Below the pieces are notes generated by a model, which ran no database searches, had not been told where the DNA came from, and was given only the letters and a program-made list of their open reading frames with translations. From Polaromonas sp. (lineage in GTDB: Bacteria > Pseudomonadota > Gammaproteobacteria > Burkholderiales > Burkholderiaceae_C), in assembly GCF_030689685.1 (NCBI RefSeq), contig NZ_JAUYEY010000046.1:1-64000 (forward strand): 64,000 nt of DNA, written 5' to 3'. Shown in pieces: positions 18,294-28,870 of this stretch. Positions within the stretch are counted from its first letter, which is position 1; every line of letters starts with the position of its first letter. Position numbers and translations under genes: made by a program.

Positions 18294-18802
18294 TAACTTA
18301 TCACCGCACACGCCAGGCGCGGGCCGGCATTGCCAGTCGGCTGGGTTTTATAGTCGTCGGGGTCGCGGTGAACAATCAGGCCCTTGCCCACAATGTTGTT
18401 GGCACCGCTGCCCACGGTGATGGTGGACGACTCAAAGCTGAAGCGGGCTACGCCGTTGGCGTCGGCTTTCAAACTGGGCAAATCACCGGCGTGGTGTATG
18501 CCCGTGCCATGGTTGCCGTGCGGTGCGCCGGCCGGGTTGAAATGGCCGCCGGTGCTCATGCCGTCGCCGCTGGAGCAGTCGCCTTTTTCATGCACATGAA
18601 AGCCGTGCTCCGCATTGGGCTTGAGGCCGCGCACCTCGCCGCTGACCAGCACCTTGCCACCGGCCTGTACAAAACTGGCGTTGCCGCTGGTGCTGTTGCC
18701 GGTGGTGGCTTGAAGCTGGGCACCCGCGCGCGGTCCGCTGGGTGCGCTGGCGCAGGCGCTCAGCAGGGTGGCGGTAGCGATCAGGATCAGGTGATTTTTC
18801 AT
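18293..18802 (-). CDS. sodC: Cu-Zn superoxide dismutase (lipoprotein)
   Basis: SodC removes superoxide in the periplasm. The 169-aa precursor has a signal with the lipobox LLSAC, so it is probably membrane-anchored. The metal site is complete: HGFHVHEKGDC gives Cu ligands and the first disulfide Cys, GGHFNP and the following His-rich stretch HGNHGTGIHHAGDLP supply Zn and bridging ligands, VHRDPDDYKTQ carries another Cu His, and GNAGPRLACAVI ends with the second disulfide Cys. The ATG at 18800-18802 puts the signal directly at the start. Confidence 0.95.
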   Translation of the reverse strand: MKNHLILIATATLLSACASAPSGPRAGAQLQATTGNSTSGNASFVQAGGKVLVSGEVRGLKPNAEHGFHVHEKGDCSSGDGMSTGGHFNPAGAPHGNHGTGIHHAGDLPSLKADANGVARFSFESSTITVGSGANNIVGKGLIVHRDPDDYKTQPTGNAGPRLACAVIS

Positions 18803-18843
18803 GCTTGTCTCCGGACGGGTTGATTGGATGTGATGTATCAACT

Positions 18844-19482
18844 TTAGGCTTCTGGATGATCGCTGGCAATCACTGTTTGCGTTTTTGACAATTTGAGCAG
18901 GCGCGCCAGGGTGGCGTCGGAGATACCGTGATCGCGCAGGCTCTCCAGCGTCTGGTGCGCGTAGTCATGGGTGGTCCCGTAACGGCCGCAGGCGTCGGAA
19001 AATATTTGCCGGTAACGCGCCTCGCTGAGCTCGCCAGTGAAGTTGGGGCTGCGCCGCGACAGCGTGAAAGCCAGTGCCTGCACCGGTCCTTTGTCGGTCG
19101 TGCAGCGCAGCGAGCGCGGGTCATACACCCCGGTCACCATCTCGCGCAGCCAAAGTTTAGCAACTACCTCTGGCACCCGGTGGCGCGGCACGCGGTAGAC
19201 CACGCCGTGGCAACTGCCGCCAGAGAGCAGCGCAAACACCAGGCCGGGGCACTCGGGCGTGCCGCGGTTGATGCGGCTCCACATTTTGAGCGCGCGGTGC
19301 CAGCCGTGTACCCTGGCGCGCCGCTGCTCGGTAAAGTCGAAATCAGGCCGCCAGATCAGGGAGGCATAGCCGAAAATCCAGAGGTCCTCCTTGCCGCCCC
19401 ACTGGTGCAGAAAACGCTCCAGCATGGGGGCGGGATCGCGAAGGGTTTGCAGGCCGTCAGGCAGGAGAGTGTCCACACGCAC
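18844..19482 (-). CDS. Gamma-glutamylcyclotransferase (ChaC-like)
   Basis: This cytosolic protein of the ChaC family probably cleaves the gamma-glutamyl bond of glutathione to 5-oxoproline and Cys-Gly. The substrate-binding loop appears as IFGYASLIWRPDFDF near residue 38, followed by GWHRALKMWSRINRGTPECPG and the catalytic-Glu region later (REMVTGVYDP). Its length of 212 aa is typical. It lies 41 bp upstream of sodC on the same strand, so the two oxidative-stress related genes may be co-transcribed. Confidence 0.88.
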   Translation of the reverse strand: MRVDTLLPDGLQTLRDPAPMLERFLHQWGGKEDLWIFGYASLIWRPDFDFTEQRRARVHGWHRALKMWSRINRGTPECPGLVFALLSGGSCHGVVYRVPRHRVPEVVAKLWLREMVTGVYDPRSLRCTTDKGPVQALAFTLSRRSPNFTGELSEARYRQIFSDACGRYGTTHDYAHQTLESLRDHGISDATLARLLKLSKTQTVIASDHPEA

Positions 19483-19565
19483 ACTTTACAATGACCCTGG
19501 GATTTGCGCATCCTTCCAGCTCACCGCAGGTGCCGGTGGCCAACCTTTTTCCGGAGATTTCCTGC

Positions 19566-20135
19566 ATGTTTTCACAATCGGACGATGAGCAGCAGGGCTG
19601 GGTGCTGGGCCTGGTGTTCGGCCTCATCGCGCTGGTGGTCGCCGTGGTGCTGGGCCTGGCCATCAGCCGTGTCGGGGCTTCGCGGCCGGACCTGCCGCCT
19701 TCGGCCGCAGCGCCTGCACCGGCTGCTGTTGTTGTACCTGTGTCCGCTGGTGCCATTCCTGTTGTCGTGCCGGCTTCGGCGGCGCTTTCGGCCCAAGCCG
19801 TATCCGACGCCGCCAGCATCACGGTGGAGTATGGTGTTGTGAAGTTTTACTTCGCCTCTGGTGAGGCCGAACTCGCAGCCGGTGCGGCTGAAGCCCTGGT
19901 CGATGTGATCAAGGGCGTGCGCGGCGGCAAAAAAATCGTCATCTCCGGGTTTCACGACACCAGAGGAAACGCAGTGCGCAATGCCGAGCTGGCCAGGCAG
20001 CGCGCGCTGGCTGTGCGCGAAGCATTGATGGCGGCGGGTGTAGCCGATCACCAGATCCGCCTTGAGAAGCCTGTGCAAACGGCAGGCACGGGCAGCGACG
20101 CCGAAGCGCGCCGGGTCGAGATTTCTCTGCAATAG
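19566..20135 (+). CDS. OmpA-domain protein with one N-terminal membrane helix
   Basis: A 189-aa envelope protein. Residues about 12-34 (WVLGLVFGLIALVVAVVLG) form a membrane anchor, followed by an Ala/Pro/Val-rich linker and a C-terminal OmpA-like peptidoglycan-binding domain from about 95, with VKFYFASGEAEL and DTRGNAVRNAELARQRALAVREAL. It probably links the inner membrane to the cell wall. The ATG at 19566 follows CCGGAGATTTCCTGC, a usable ribosome-binding site, and was preferred over an upstream frame. Confidence 0.85.
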   Translation: MFSQSDDEQQGWVLGLVFGLIALVVAVVLGLAISRVGASRPDLPPSAAAPAPAAVVVPVSAGAIPVVVPASAALSAQAVSDAASITVEYGVVKFYFASGEAELAAGAAEALVDVIKGVRGGKKIVISGFHDTRGNAVRNAELARQRALAVREALMAAGVADHQIRLEKPVQTAGTGSDAEARRVEISLQ

Positions 20136-20247
20136 CTGAAGGGCGGCTCGCGGTAACCGTTTCGTACCCGTGGCTTTGCAGGGACTTGCCAAGCAAGTAG
20201 GATGGAAGAAGTAATAAAGTTACAACGCACACCAGGTACACCGCCCC

Positions 20248-22058
<1,811 letters not shown>

Positions 22059-22068
<10 letters not shown>

Positions 22069-22715
22069 AAATGGATGGCGCTGCCGGGCCGCTGACAGCC
22101 TTGCAGGTGATGCAGGATGCCGCGGTTATTCCGGTGATTGTGCTGACCGATGTAGCGCATGCTGTGCCGCTGGCGCGTGCGCTGGTGGCCGGTGGCATAC
22201 GCATGCTCGAAGTGACCCTGCGCACGCCACAGGCGCTGGCCTGCATCGAGGCGATTGCGCGTGACGTGCCCGAGGCGGTAGTCGGCGCCGGCACCGCGCG
22301 CAGCGCCGCCGATGTGCAGGCCTGCGCCATGGCTGGCGCGCGTTTTATCGTGAGTCCGGGCTACACCCACGCGGTCGGCACAGCCTGCCGCGATGCGTAC
22401 TTGCCGCTGCTGCCCGGTGTGGCCACCGGCAGCGAGATCATGGCGGCGCAGGAAGACGGGTTCACCGAGCTGAAGTTTTTCCCCGCCCTGCAGGCCGGTG
22501 GGCTGGCCATGCTCAAGGCGTGGAATGGGCCCTTTGGCGACGTGATGTTTTGCCCCACGGGCGGCATCACCGCCGCCAACGCGGCGGAGTTTTTGGCGCT
22601 GCCAAACGTGGCCTGTGTGGGCGGCTCGTGGCTGGTGCCGGCTGACGCGCTGGCGCGCGGCGACTGGAATCGGGTCAGAGAGCTGGCGCGGCAGGCGGCT
22701 GGCTTGCCGAGATAG
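22059..22715 (+). CDS. eda: KDPG aldolase (2-dehydro-3-deoxyphosphogluconate aldolase)
   Basis: Eda splits KDPG into pyruvate and glyceraldehyde 3-phosphate. The 218-aa class I aldolase has IPVIVLTD, the catalytic Glu in [20 protein letters not shown] and the Schiff-base lysine in [13 protein letters not shown], and ends with the phosphate-binding [12 protein letters not shown]. The GTG start lies inside edd (10-bp overlap); an ATG 12 bp later is an alternative. Together they form a complete edd-eda operon. Confidence 0.95.
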
Positions 22716-23258
22716 CACTCTTTGTACGTCGAATTGGCCTCTAGCCCTTGACCAGTGGGCGTAAGATGCTATTGAATTCATAGCGTTTCTTGGGTGTTCT
22801 TCGCGCGGCAGTGGTGTGCCTGCTGGCCGGGGGGTGCCCGGCGGCAAGTAACTTCCTTTTGCTTCACCAAAAGAAAGTGAAAAGGCGACCCGATGGTCTG
22901 GGTCCCCTGCGCTGCGCTTCAGGGCAACCTGCGGTGCTCGGTAAAAGCGGGGTCTCGCTCGAACTCGCTTCGCTCAGACAATCGCGAGCCGCTTTGACCT
23001 GCGCTCCCCGGCCCAGCCCGACGGGTGGGGGGGGGGAGAAAACCAATACCCGAATACCGCACCCAATCCGGAGTCCTTGAAGCGCGAAGCGCTTCAAGGA
23101 CGGGAATTCCAACAGACCGTCATGTGTGCACGCGAGCGCAGCGCACGCGGCCAAATGAAGCTCCCCGCCATCGCCCAGCGGGGCGAGGGAGGGGTTGGGG
23201 AGTTCAAACTACTGTCCCAAGCGGGCCACCGTCGCAGCGTGATGCCTGCAGCAGAGGC
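22716..23258. other. 543-bp gene-free region built from several repeats
   Basis: I see no credible gene. From left to right: 22737-22783 is the reverse complement of the GCTATTGAATT..ATAGC / GGGCTAGAGGCC dispersed element; 22846-22884 holds AAGTAACTTCCTTTTGCTTC with CACCAAAAGAAAGTGAAAAG, another common betaproteobacterial repeat; 23025-23034 is a run of ten G; 23074-23100 is a perfect hairpin; and 23163-23205 is a GC-rich palindrome related to 2357-2397. It separates eda from convergent gloA. Confidence 0.6.
23074..23100. repeat. Perfect 12-bp hairpin
   Basis: TCCTTGAAGCGC, a GAA loop and GCGCTTCAAGGA form a perfect stem without a T-run. It may help end eda or gloA transcripts, or simply be part of the repeat mosaic. 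Confidence 0.6.
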
Positions 23259-23672
23259 TCAGCGCAGACCCGCGCCGCCCATATCACTCTTGCGCTCGAT
23301 GAGTTCAATCTTGTAACCGTCCGGATCAGTGACAAACGCAATCACGGTTTTCCCGCCTTTAACCGGCCCCGCCTCGCGCGTCACATTGCCGCCAGCTGCC
23401 TTGATCTTGTCGCAGGCCGCGTAAGCGTCGGGCACGCCGAGCGCGATGTGGCCATAAGCCGTGCCCATCTCGTAGCTGTCGGTGCCCCAGTTCCAGGTCA
23501 GCTCGATTTCGGCCTGTCCGGGGTTGCCGCCTTCGTAGCCGACAAAGGCCAGGCTGTATTTGTATTCCGGATTTTCTGACGTGCGCAGCAGTGTCATGCC
23601 CAAGACCTGGGTGTAAAAGTTGATAGAGCGTTGCAGATTGCCAACGCGCAGCATGGTGTGGAGAAGTTTCAT
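23259..23672 (-). CDS. gloA: Lactoylglutathione lyase (glyoxalase I)
   Basis: GloA converts the methylglyoxal-glutathione hemithioacetal to S-lactoylglutathione. The 137-aa protein starts [20 protein letters not shown] with the first metal His, then [25 protein letters not shown], the GHIALGVPD segment with the second His, and [11 protein letters not shown] with the final Glu ligand. This is the Ni/Co-type bacterial form by length. The ATG at 23670-23672 is used; the longer frame adds 102 unrelated residues. Being near the sugar-acid genes is consistent with methylglyoxal stress but does not prove a link. Confidence 0.95.
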   Translation of the reverse strand: MKLLHTMLRVGNLQRSINFYTQVLGMTLLRTSENPEYKYSLAFVGYEGGNPGQAEIELTWNWGTDSYEMGTAYGHIALGVPDAYAACDKIKAAGGNVTREAGPVKGGKTVIAFVTDPDGYKIELIERKSDMGGAGLR

Positions 23673-23859
23673 CGTGGCTGTCTTTCTTGGTGCTGAATGC
23701 GGGTTTTTGAGTGTTGATTGTCCGGCAAGTGGTGTGGCCGCGTGATGCACTCGGTGATTCCTGACAGGCAGTATGGCGCTTGGTGTGCGGTGTTGAAATC
23801 CTTTCATAAAGCGATTCGGCCTGCATAATGAGCGGCAATAAAAACTGAAGACACCGCCA

Positions 23860-24612
23860 ATGCTCTTGCCCGCCCAGAACGACCATCCGCAGGACTGGAT
23901 GATGCCTACCCGCTTGCTGGATCTCGATGATCCCAAGCTTCGGATCCAGTCTCTGCGGATCACACAACTGGCGACCACCGAAACGCAAAAGGCCGTGTTG
24001 ATCCACGACTATGTGAAGGCGCTGCCTTTTGGCTGCGTCGCCGGGTTTGACCATGTGCCGGCGGCGGCGGTGCTGAAAGCCGGGCGCGGTGACTGCCATA
24101 CCAAAGGCACCTTGTTTGTTGCGATGCTGCGTTCGGTGGGTGTGCCCGCGCGCTTGCGTTTCGTGACGCTGTCCAGCGCTTTTTTGAAGGGCATCATTGA
24201 TGTGCCCCAGGGCACCATCACCCATGCGATCGGCGAGGTTTTTTTGGACGGGCACTGGCTGCAGACGGACACCTATGTGACGGACTCTCTGCTGGAGACG
24301 CATGCGGTTGAACTGCTCGTTCAACAGGACATTCATGCGGGATACGGTATTCATGCGCGGGGTAGCCATTTTTGGGATGGGCAACATTCTGCCCACGCGC
24401 AATATCACCTTTCAGACGCGGCCAGCCTGCCGCAGCGCGACTGGGGCGTGGCCCACGACCCCGAATATTTCTACCGCGATGACGCGCACGAAGAACTTCA
24501 GCGGGGCTGGCTCACCCGCGTCAAGTGGATGCTGGCCGCCGCGCTGGTTAACCGACGGGTCGAGCAGATCAGGACGCAGTCCGGACCGCTGGCGCGCCAG
24601 CCGGTTAAATAG
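23860..24612 (+). CDS. Transglutaminase-like domain protein
   Basis: A cytosolic protein of 250 aa with a complete papain-like/transglutaminase triad: Cys79 in [17 protein letters not shown], His122 in [13 protein letters not shown] and Asp137 in QTDTYVTD. Such bacterial proteins are usually cysteine proteases or unknown hydrolases; no substrate is indicated. There is no signal peptide. The convergent SDR gene ends 15 bp after its stop. Confidence 0.82.
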   Translation: MLLPAQNDHPQDWMMPTRLLDLDDPKLRIQSLRITQLATTETQKAVLIHDYVKALPFGCVAGFDHVPAAAVLKAGRGDCHTKGTLFVAMLRSVGVPARLRFVTLSSAFLKGIIDVPQGTITHAIGEVFLDGHWLQTDTYVTDSLLETHAVELLVQQDIHAGYGIHARGSHFWDGQHSAHAQYHLSDAASLPQRDWGVAHDPEYFYRDDAHEELQRGWLTRVKWMLAAALVNRRVEQIRTQSGPLARQPVK

Positions 24613-24626
24613 CAATGCCGGTCAGC

Positions 24627-25421
24627 TCAAACCGGCACCGTGTAGTTGAGCGTCATGCGCCCGCCATCCACCGTGACGATTTCGCCGGTCACATAACTGG
24701 CCGCATCGCTGACCAGCCAGGCCACCACGTCGGCGATTTCTGACGGTTCGCCAAAGCGTTTCATCGGCGTGCGGCTCATGATTTTCGCCTTGGCCTCGTC
24801 GCTGGTCAGCACCGCTTTGGCGGCCAGCTCGGTGGCGATGGTGCCGGGCGCCACGGCGTTGACACGGATGCCCTTGTCAGCCAGCGCGAGTGCCATCACA
24901 CGGGTCAGCTGGTTGATGCCGCCCTTGCTGACGTTGTAGCTGGCGATGGTCGGGATGGCGAGCACGCCGTTGACCGAACTCATGTTGACGATGTTGCCGC
25001 TGCCCGTATGAGCCATCACGCGCGCCACGGCCTGGCCCATCAGGAAGCTGCCCTTGATGTTGACGCGCAGTACCGCGTCGAAGTCGGCTTCGCTCACGTC
25101 CAGAAATTCGGCCGCCCGGAAGATGCCCGCGTTGTTGACCAGCACATCGATGCGGCCGTGAGCCTGCACCGTGCGGGCCACCACCGCATCGACCTGGGCC
25201 TTGTCGCCGACATCGCAATGGAGGTACAGGGCGCCCAGTTCTTGGGCCAGCGCTTCACCGGGCGCGTCGGCCAGGTCGGCGATCACAACCTGTGCGCCCT
25301 CACGCGCGAAACGCCTCGCGCAAGCCTCGCCTATGCCCTGCGCGCCGCCAGTGACGATGCAGACCCGGCCCTTCAGGTCGAAGCAAACCGATGCAGAATT
25401 TGTCTGTGAGTTTGTGTTCAT
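24627..25421 (-). CDS. SDR family dehydrogenase of the sugar-acid cluster
   Basis: A 264-aa classical SDR. TGGAQGIG is the cofactor motif near residue 21, NNAG at about 93, and the catalytic Ser is in NIVNMSSVNG followed by SYNVSKGG with Tyr and Lys. It overlaps dgoA by 4 bp (ATGA) and is the last gene of the dehydratase-dgoK-dgoA-SDR unit, so it may oxidise an aldose (for example galactose or arabinose) to the lactone that feeds the pathway. No lactonase is next to it. The substrate is an inference from context. Confidence 0.85.
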   Translation of the reverse strand: MNTNSQTNSASVCFDLKGRVCIVTGGAQGIGEACARRFAREGAQVVIADLADAPGEALAQELGALYLHCDVGDKAQVDAVVARTVQAHGRIDVLVNNAGIFRAAEFLDVSEADFDAVLRVNIKGSFLMGQAVARVMAHTGSGNIVNMSSVNGVLAIPTIASYNVSKGGINQLTRVMALALADKGIRVNAVAPGTIATELAAKAVLTSDEAKAKIMSRTPMKRFGEPSEIADVVAWLVSDAASYVTGEIVTVDGGRMTLNYTVPV

Positions 25422-26059
25422 GCCCGAATGTTACCCGCGCATACAGCGATGAATTTCATGGCATTTTCAGCCACAGTGGCGGCCGTCATGCCGGGTGTGT
25501 ACAGGGCCGAACCGATGCCGAAGCCGCTGGCGCCAGCCGCCCGGTAGGTTGCCATGTTGTCAACCGTGATGCTGCCCACTGGCAGCAGCAGGGTTTGCGC
25601 AGGCAGCACTGCGCGCAGCGCCTTCACCACCGCTGGCGTGAGCATCTCCGCGGGAAACAGCTTGAGCCCGCTGGCGCCCGCCTGGAGCGCCGCAAAAGCC
25701 TCGGTGGCCGTCATCACGCCGGGCAGGCAGACCATGCCCAGGCGCACCGCTTCGCGCACCACCGTGGCATCGAAGTTGGGCGAGACCACGAGTTGACCAC
25801 CGGCTGCATGCACATCGCGTACCTGGCCGGCGCTCAGCACCGTGCCCGCGCCGACCAGGGCAGCCGGAAAGGCTGCGGCCATGGCTTCTATGCTTTGCAG
25901 CGGCTGCGGCGAATTCAGCGGCACCTCGATCAGTGTCCAGCCGACCCCCAGCAGCGCCTGCGCTACCGGCAAGGCTTCGTCGGGCCGCAGGCCACGCAGG
26001 ATGCCAACCAGAGGAAGGGCTTTCAGGGCGGCGGCAAATTTGTCGTGCGGCGTGTTCAT
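25418..26059 (-). CDS. dgoA: 2-dehydro-3-deoxy-6-phosphogalactonate aldolase
   Basis: DgoA cleaves KDPGal to pyruvate and glyceraldehyde 3-phosphate, the last step of the De Ley-Doudoroff pathway. The 213-aa protein is a KDPG-aldolase-fold enzyme: LVGILRGLRPDEAL, the Glu in LIEVPLNSPQPLQSIEAM, VVSPNFDATV, and the Schiff-base lysine in GLKLFPAEML. IEVPLNSP rather than the Eda pattern, plus the adjacent dgoK (3 bp upstream), favour DgoA over a second Eda. Confidence 0.93.
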   Translation of the reverse strand: MNTPHDKFAAALKALPLVGILRGLRPDEALPVAQALLGVGWTLIEVPLNSPQPLQSIEAMAAAFPAALVGAGTVLSAGQVRDVHAAGGQLVVSPNFDATVVREAVRLGMVCLPGVMTATEAFAALQAGASGLKLFPAEMLTPAVVKALRAVLPAQTLLLPVGSITVDNMATYRAAGASGFGIGSALYTPGMTAATVAENAMKFIAVCAGNIRA

Positions 26060-26062
26060 GGT

Positions 26063-26962
26063 TTAGGTGTCCCAGCCCGTGTGAATGGTTTGGGCTAGCG
26101 CCCACAGGCCGCGCCAGCTCGCGTCGGCGCCGACACGTTGCACGGATGCCCCGCGTTGTGCCAGCGCGCGTTCGTAGCGCTCGGTCAGCGCCTGCGCACC
26201 GATGACGACGACTTGCGCGCCGGTGGGCAGGGGCTGAGCGCGGATTTCCTCGCCGATCACCAGGCCAGACAGATAACTCGGCAGCCGTGCTGCCGCCATG
26301 CGCCCGAACAGCGACAGGGTGCGCACGCTGAAGGCGGTCTGCAGCAGGCCGGTGCCGCGCAGCGCCAGTGCCACACCCTCGTCGAAGGCGACCCAGTCCA
26401 CCTCGCCGTCGGTGTCGGGCAGGCTGCGCGCCAGCAGCGAATGCTGGCGCAACAGTGCGTAAAACTCACCGGTCATGAAGGTGGAAAAGTTCTCAATCTT
26501 GCCGCCTCGCACCGTGACCCACTTGCTGTGGGTGCCGGGCAGCACCAGCAGGCCGTCCTGGATACCCAGCAGTTGCAGTGCGCCAAACACCTGGGTTTCC
26601 TCGCCGCGCATCACGTCGGGGATGCCCTCACGCTCGCAGCTCAGGCCGGGCACGATGGCGATGCGTCCGGCCTTGACCCACGCAAGTTGCGAGGCGACCT
26701 TGTCAAAACCCGCCGGGCAGGCACAGTAAGGCGCTTCTTGCCAACCCTGCTGGCTGCCCGCCATTCCGGAAATCAGGCAAAAAGTGCCGGCAGCCCTCAT
26801 CCAGTGGCCGAAACATGCTTCAAAAACAGTAGCAAAATCGCCCGGCGCCACGCTCAGGATGCCGCGCGCAAACGAGCACTCCTTGAGCACCCGGCCCTGA
26901 CCGTCCAGCAGCGCGCCGCGCAGGGACGAGGTGCCCCAATCGACTGCGAGTAGCTGTTTCAT
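26063..26962 (-). CDS. dgoK: 2-dehydro-3-deoxygalactonokinase
   Basis: DgoK phosphorylates KDGal at C6 with ATP. The 299-aa protein begins MKQLLAVDWGTSSLRGALL, the phosphate-binding loop of the ASKHA fold, and continues with LISGMAGSQQGW, VMRGEETQVFGAL and LPGTHSKWVTV, all typical of DgoK. The start at 26960-26962 puts this motif at the N-terminus; the open frame upstream is the antisense of the neighbouring gene's end and is not supported. dgoA follows after 3 bp. Confidence 0.94.
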   Translation of the reverse strand: MKQLLAVDWGTSSLRGALLDGQGRVLKECSFARGILSVAPGDFATVFEACFGHWMRAAGTFCLISGMAGSQQGWQEAPYCACPAGFDKVASQLAWVKAGRIAIVPGLSCEREGIPDVMRGEETQVFGALQLLGIQDGLLVLPGTHSKWVTVRGGKIENFSTFMTGEFYALLRQHSLLARSLPDTDGEVDWVAFDEGVALALRGTGLLQTAFSVRTLSLFGRMAAARLPSYLSGLVIGEEIRAQPLPTGAQVVVIGAQALTERYERALAQRGASVQRVGADASWRGLWALAQTIHTGWDT

Positions 26963-26994
26963 TGGCTGGCCGGCTTCAGCTAGGGCGGCAAGGC

Positions 26995-28803
26995 TCAATG
27001 GTTGTCTCGGGGCACAAACGCGCCGCGCTTGCCGACCAGAAAGTCCAGGTCCACGCCCTGGTCGGCCTGCAGCACATGGTCCACGTAGAGTTTCCAGTAA
27101 CCCGAGGACAGCGGCGGCGGCGGTGCCGTCCACAGGCTCAGGCGGCGCGCCAGTTCCTCATCGCTGATCAGCAACTGCAGGCGGCGCTCGGGCACATTGA
27201 GTTCGATCATGTCGCCGTTTTGCACAACCGCCAGCGGGCCACCGGCCGCCGCTTCAGGCGCGGTGTGCAGTACCACGGTGCCGTAGGCGGTGCCGCTCAT
27301 GCGCGCGTCGCTGATGCGCACCATGTCGGTGATGCCTTTTTTGAGCACCTTGGGCGGCAGCGGCATGTTGCCCACCTCGGCCATGCCGGGGTAACCCTTG
27401 GGGCCGCAGTTTTTCAGCACCATCACGCAGGTTTCGTCGATGTCCAGGCTGTCGTCGTCGATGCGTGCGTGGAAGTCCTCGATGTTTTCGAACACCACAG
27501 CGCGCCCGGTGTGCACCATCAGCGCCGGCGTGGCGGCGCTGGGCTTGATGACGGCGCCGCGCGGCGACAGGTTGCCGCGCAGCACGGCGATGCCGGCCTT
27601 GTCCTTGAAGGGTGTGGCCAGCGGCAGGATCACTTCGGTGTTGTAGTTCTGCGCGTCGGCGATGTTGGCGCCTAGGGTCTGGCCGTTGGCGGTGATGGCG
27701 CCAAGGTGCAGGTGCTGCGCGATTTCCTTCATGACTACCGGCAGACCGCCGGCATAACAGAAGTCTTCCATCAGAAATTTGCCCGAGGGCTGCAGGTTGA
27801 GCAGGCAGGGCAACTCGCTGGCAAGCCGGTCGAAGTCGTCTACCGTGAGCTTGACGCCGATGCGCCCGGCCATCGCGATCAAATGGATCACCGCGTTGGT
27901 GGAGCCACCAATCGCCGCCAGGGTCTTGATGGCGTTTTCAAAGGCTTCGCGGGTAAGGATCTTCGAGAGCGTCAAGTCCTCATGCACCATCCCGACCGCG
28001 CGGCGCCCGGCCATGCGCGCCAGCACGTTGCGCCTGCCATCAACCGCCGGGTAGGCGGCGTTGCCCGGCAGGCCGATGCCCAATGCCTCGACCATGCTGG
28101 CCATGGTGCTGGCCGTGCCCATGGTCATGCAATGGCCGTGGCTGCGGTGCATGCAGCTTTCGGCTTCAAAAAAGTCGGCGAGCTTGAGTGTGCCAGCGCG
28201 CACCTGCTCGCTCATGCTCCAGACGCCAGTGCCGGAGCCCAGCTCCTGGCCGCGCCATTTGCCGCTGAGCATGGGGCCACCGCTGACGCCGACCGTGGGC
28301 AGGTCCACACTGGCCGCGCCCATCACCAGCGAAGGTGTGGTCTTGTCGCAGCCCATCAGCAGCACCACGCCATCAATCGGGTTGCCGCGAATGCTTTCTT
28401 CCACGTCCATGCTGGCCAGGTTGCGGTACAGCATGGCGGTCGGGCGCAACAGGGTTTCGCCCAGCGACATGACCGGAAACTCCAGCGGGAAGCCGCCAGC
28501 TTCGTACACGCCGATCTTGACCTGCTCGGCCAGGGTGCGGAAGTGCGAGTTGCAGGGCGTCAGTTCGCTGAAGGTATTGCAGATGCCAATGACGGGCCGG
28601 CCGTCGAATTGGTCGTGCGGCACGCCCTTGCCCTTGACCCAACTGCGGTAGGCAAAACCATCGCGGTCCTGCCTGCCAAACCATTGCTGGCTGCGCAAAG
28701 CGCCGCCGGGCCGCCCCGAGGCGGCTTTTGCCCCCTCGGGGCGCAGCGCAGCGTGGGGGCCACTTTCTGAGGGCTTCTTCTTGGGCGTCTTTGGGTCGGG
28801 CAT
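26995..28803 (-). CDS. IlvD/Edd-family sugar-acid dehydratase
   Basis: A 602-aa Fe-S dehydratase that probably converts an aldonate (arabonate, galactonate, fuconate or xylonate) to its 2-keto-3-deoxy acid. The Fe-S and active-site parts are NTFSELTPCNSHF, LMGCDKTTPSLVMGA, HGHCMTMGTASTM and ISDARMSGTAYGTVVLH. It groups with sugar-acid members by length and by dgoK/dgoA being next in the operon. Residues about 12-35 (SESGPHAALRPEGAKAASGR) are encoded by a GGCCCCC-type repeat at 28701-28761, just before the native start RSQQWFGRQDRDGFAYRSW, so the N-terminus has been extended or the true start is further in. Confidence 0.88.
   Translation of the reverse strand: MPDPKTPKKKPSESGPHAALRPEGAKAASGRPGGALRSQQWFGRQDRDGFAYRSWVKGKGVPHDQFDGRPVIGICNTFSELTPCNSHFRTLAEQVKIGVYEAGGFPLEFPVMSLGETLLRPTAMLYRNLASMDVEESIRGNPIDGVVLLMGCDKTTPSLVMGAASVDLPTVGVSGGPMLSGKWRGQELGSGTGVWSMSEQVRAGTLKLADFFEAESCMHRSHGHCMTMGTASTMASMVEALGIGLPGNAAYPAVDGRRNVLARMAGRRAVGMVHEDLTLSKILTREAFENAIKTLAAIGGSTNAVIHLIAMAGRIGVKLTVDDFDRLASELPCLLNLQPSGKFLMEDFCYAGGLPVVMKEIAQHLHLGAITANGQTLGANIADAQNYNTEVILPLATPFKDKAGIAVLRGNLSPRGAVIKPSAATPALMVHTGRAVVFENIEDFHARIDDDSLDIDETCVMVLKNCGPKGYPGMAEVGNMPLPPKVLKKGITDMVRISDARMSGTAYGTVVLHTAPEAAAGGPLAVVQNGDMIELNVPERRLQLLISDEELARRLSLWTAPPPPLSSGYWKLYVDHVLQADQGVDLDFLVGKRGAFVPRDNH
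28701..28761. repeat. GGCCCCC-type repeat inside the dehydratase N-terminus
   Basis: The + strand reads CGCCGCCGGGCCGCCCCGAG, GCGGCTTTTG, CCCCCTCGGGGCGCAG and CGTGGGGGCC, the same order of blocks as in the kynU insert (GCCGGGCCGCCCC, GGCCCCCTCGGGGGG, CGTGGGGGCC). It is in frame with the dehydratase near its N-terminus. Confidence 0.75.
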
Positions 28804-28870
28804 AGGGAAAATCCTTAATTGATAAACATATTATCGTCATACCATTGCGCCGCGAATCTCAGTAATAACC
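28804..28870. promoter_or_regulatory. Divergent control region of the sugar-acid locus
   Basis: This 67-bp gap holds an AT-rich block, TTGATAAACATATTATCGTC, between the dehydratase and the GntR gene. It is the natural place for a shared operator; ATGGTATGAC on the minus strand resembles a half-site of FadR-type regulators, but I find no full palindrome. Confidence 0.4.
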
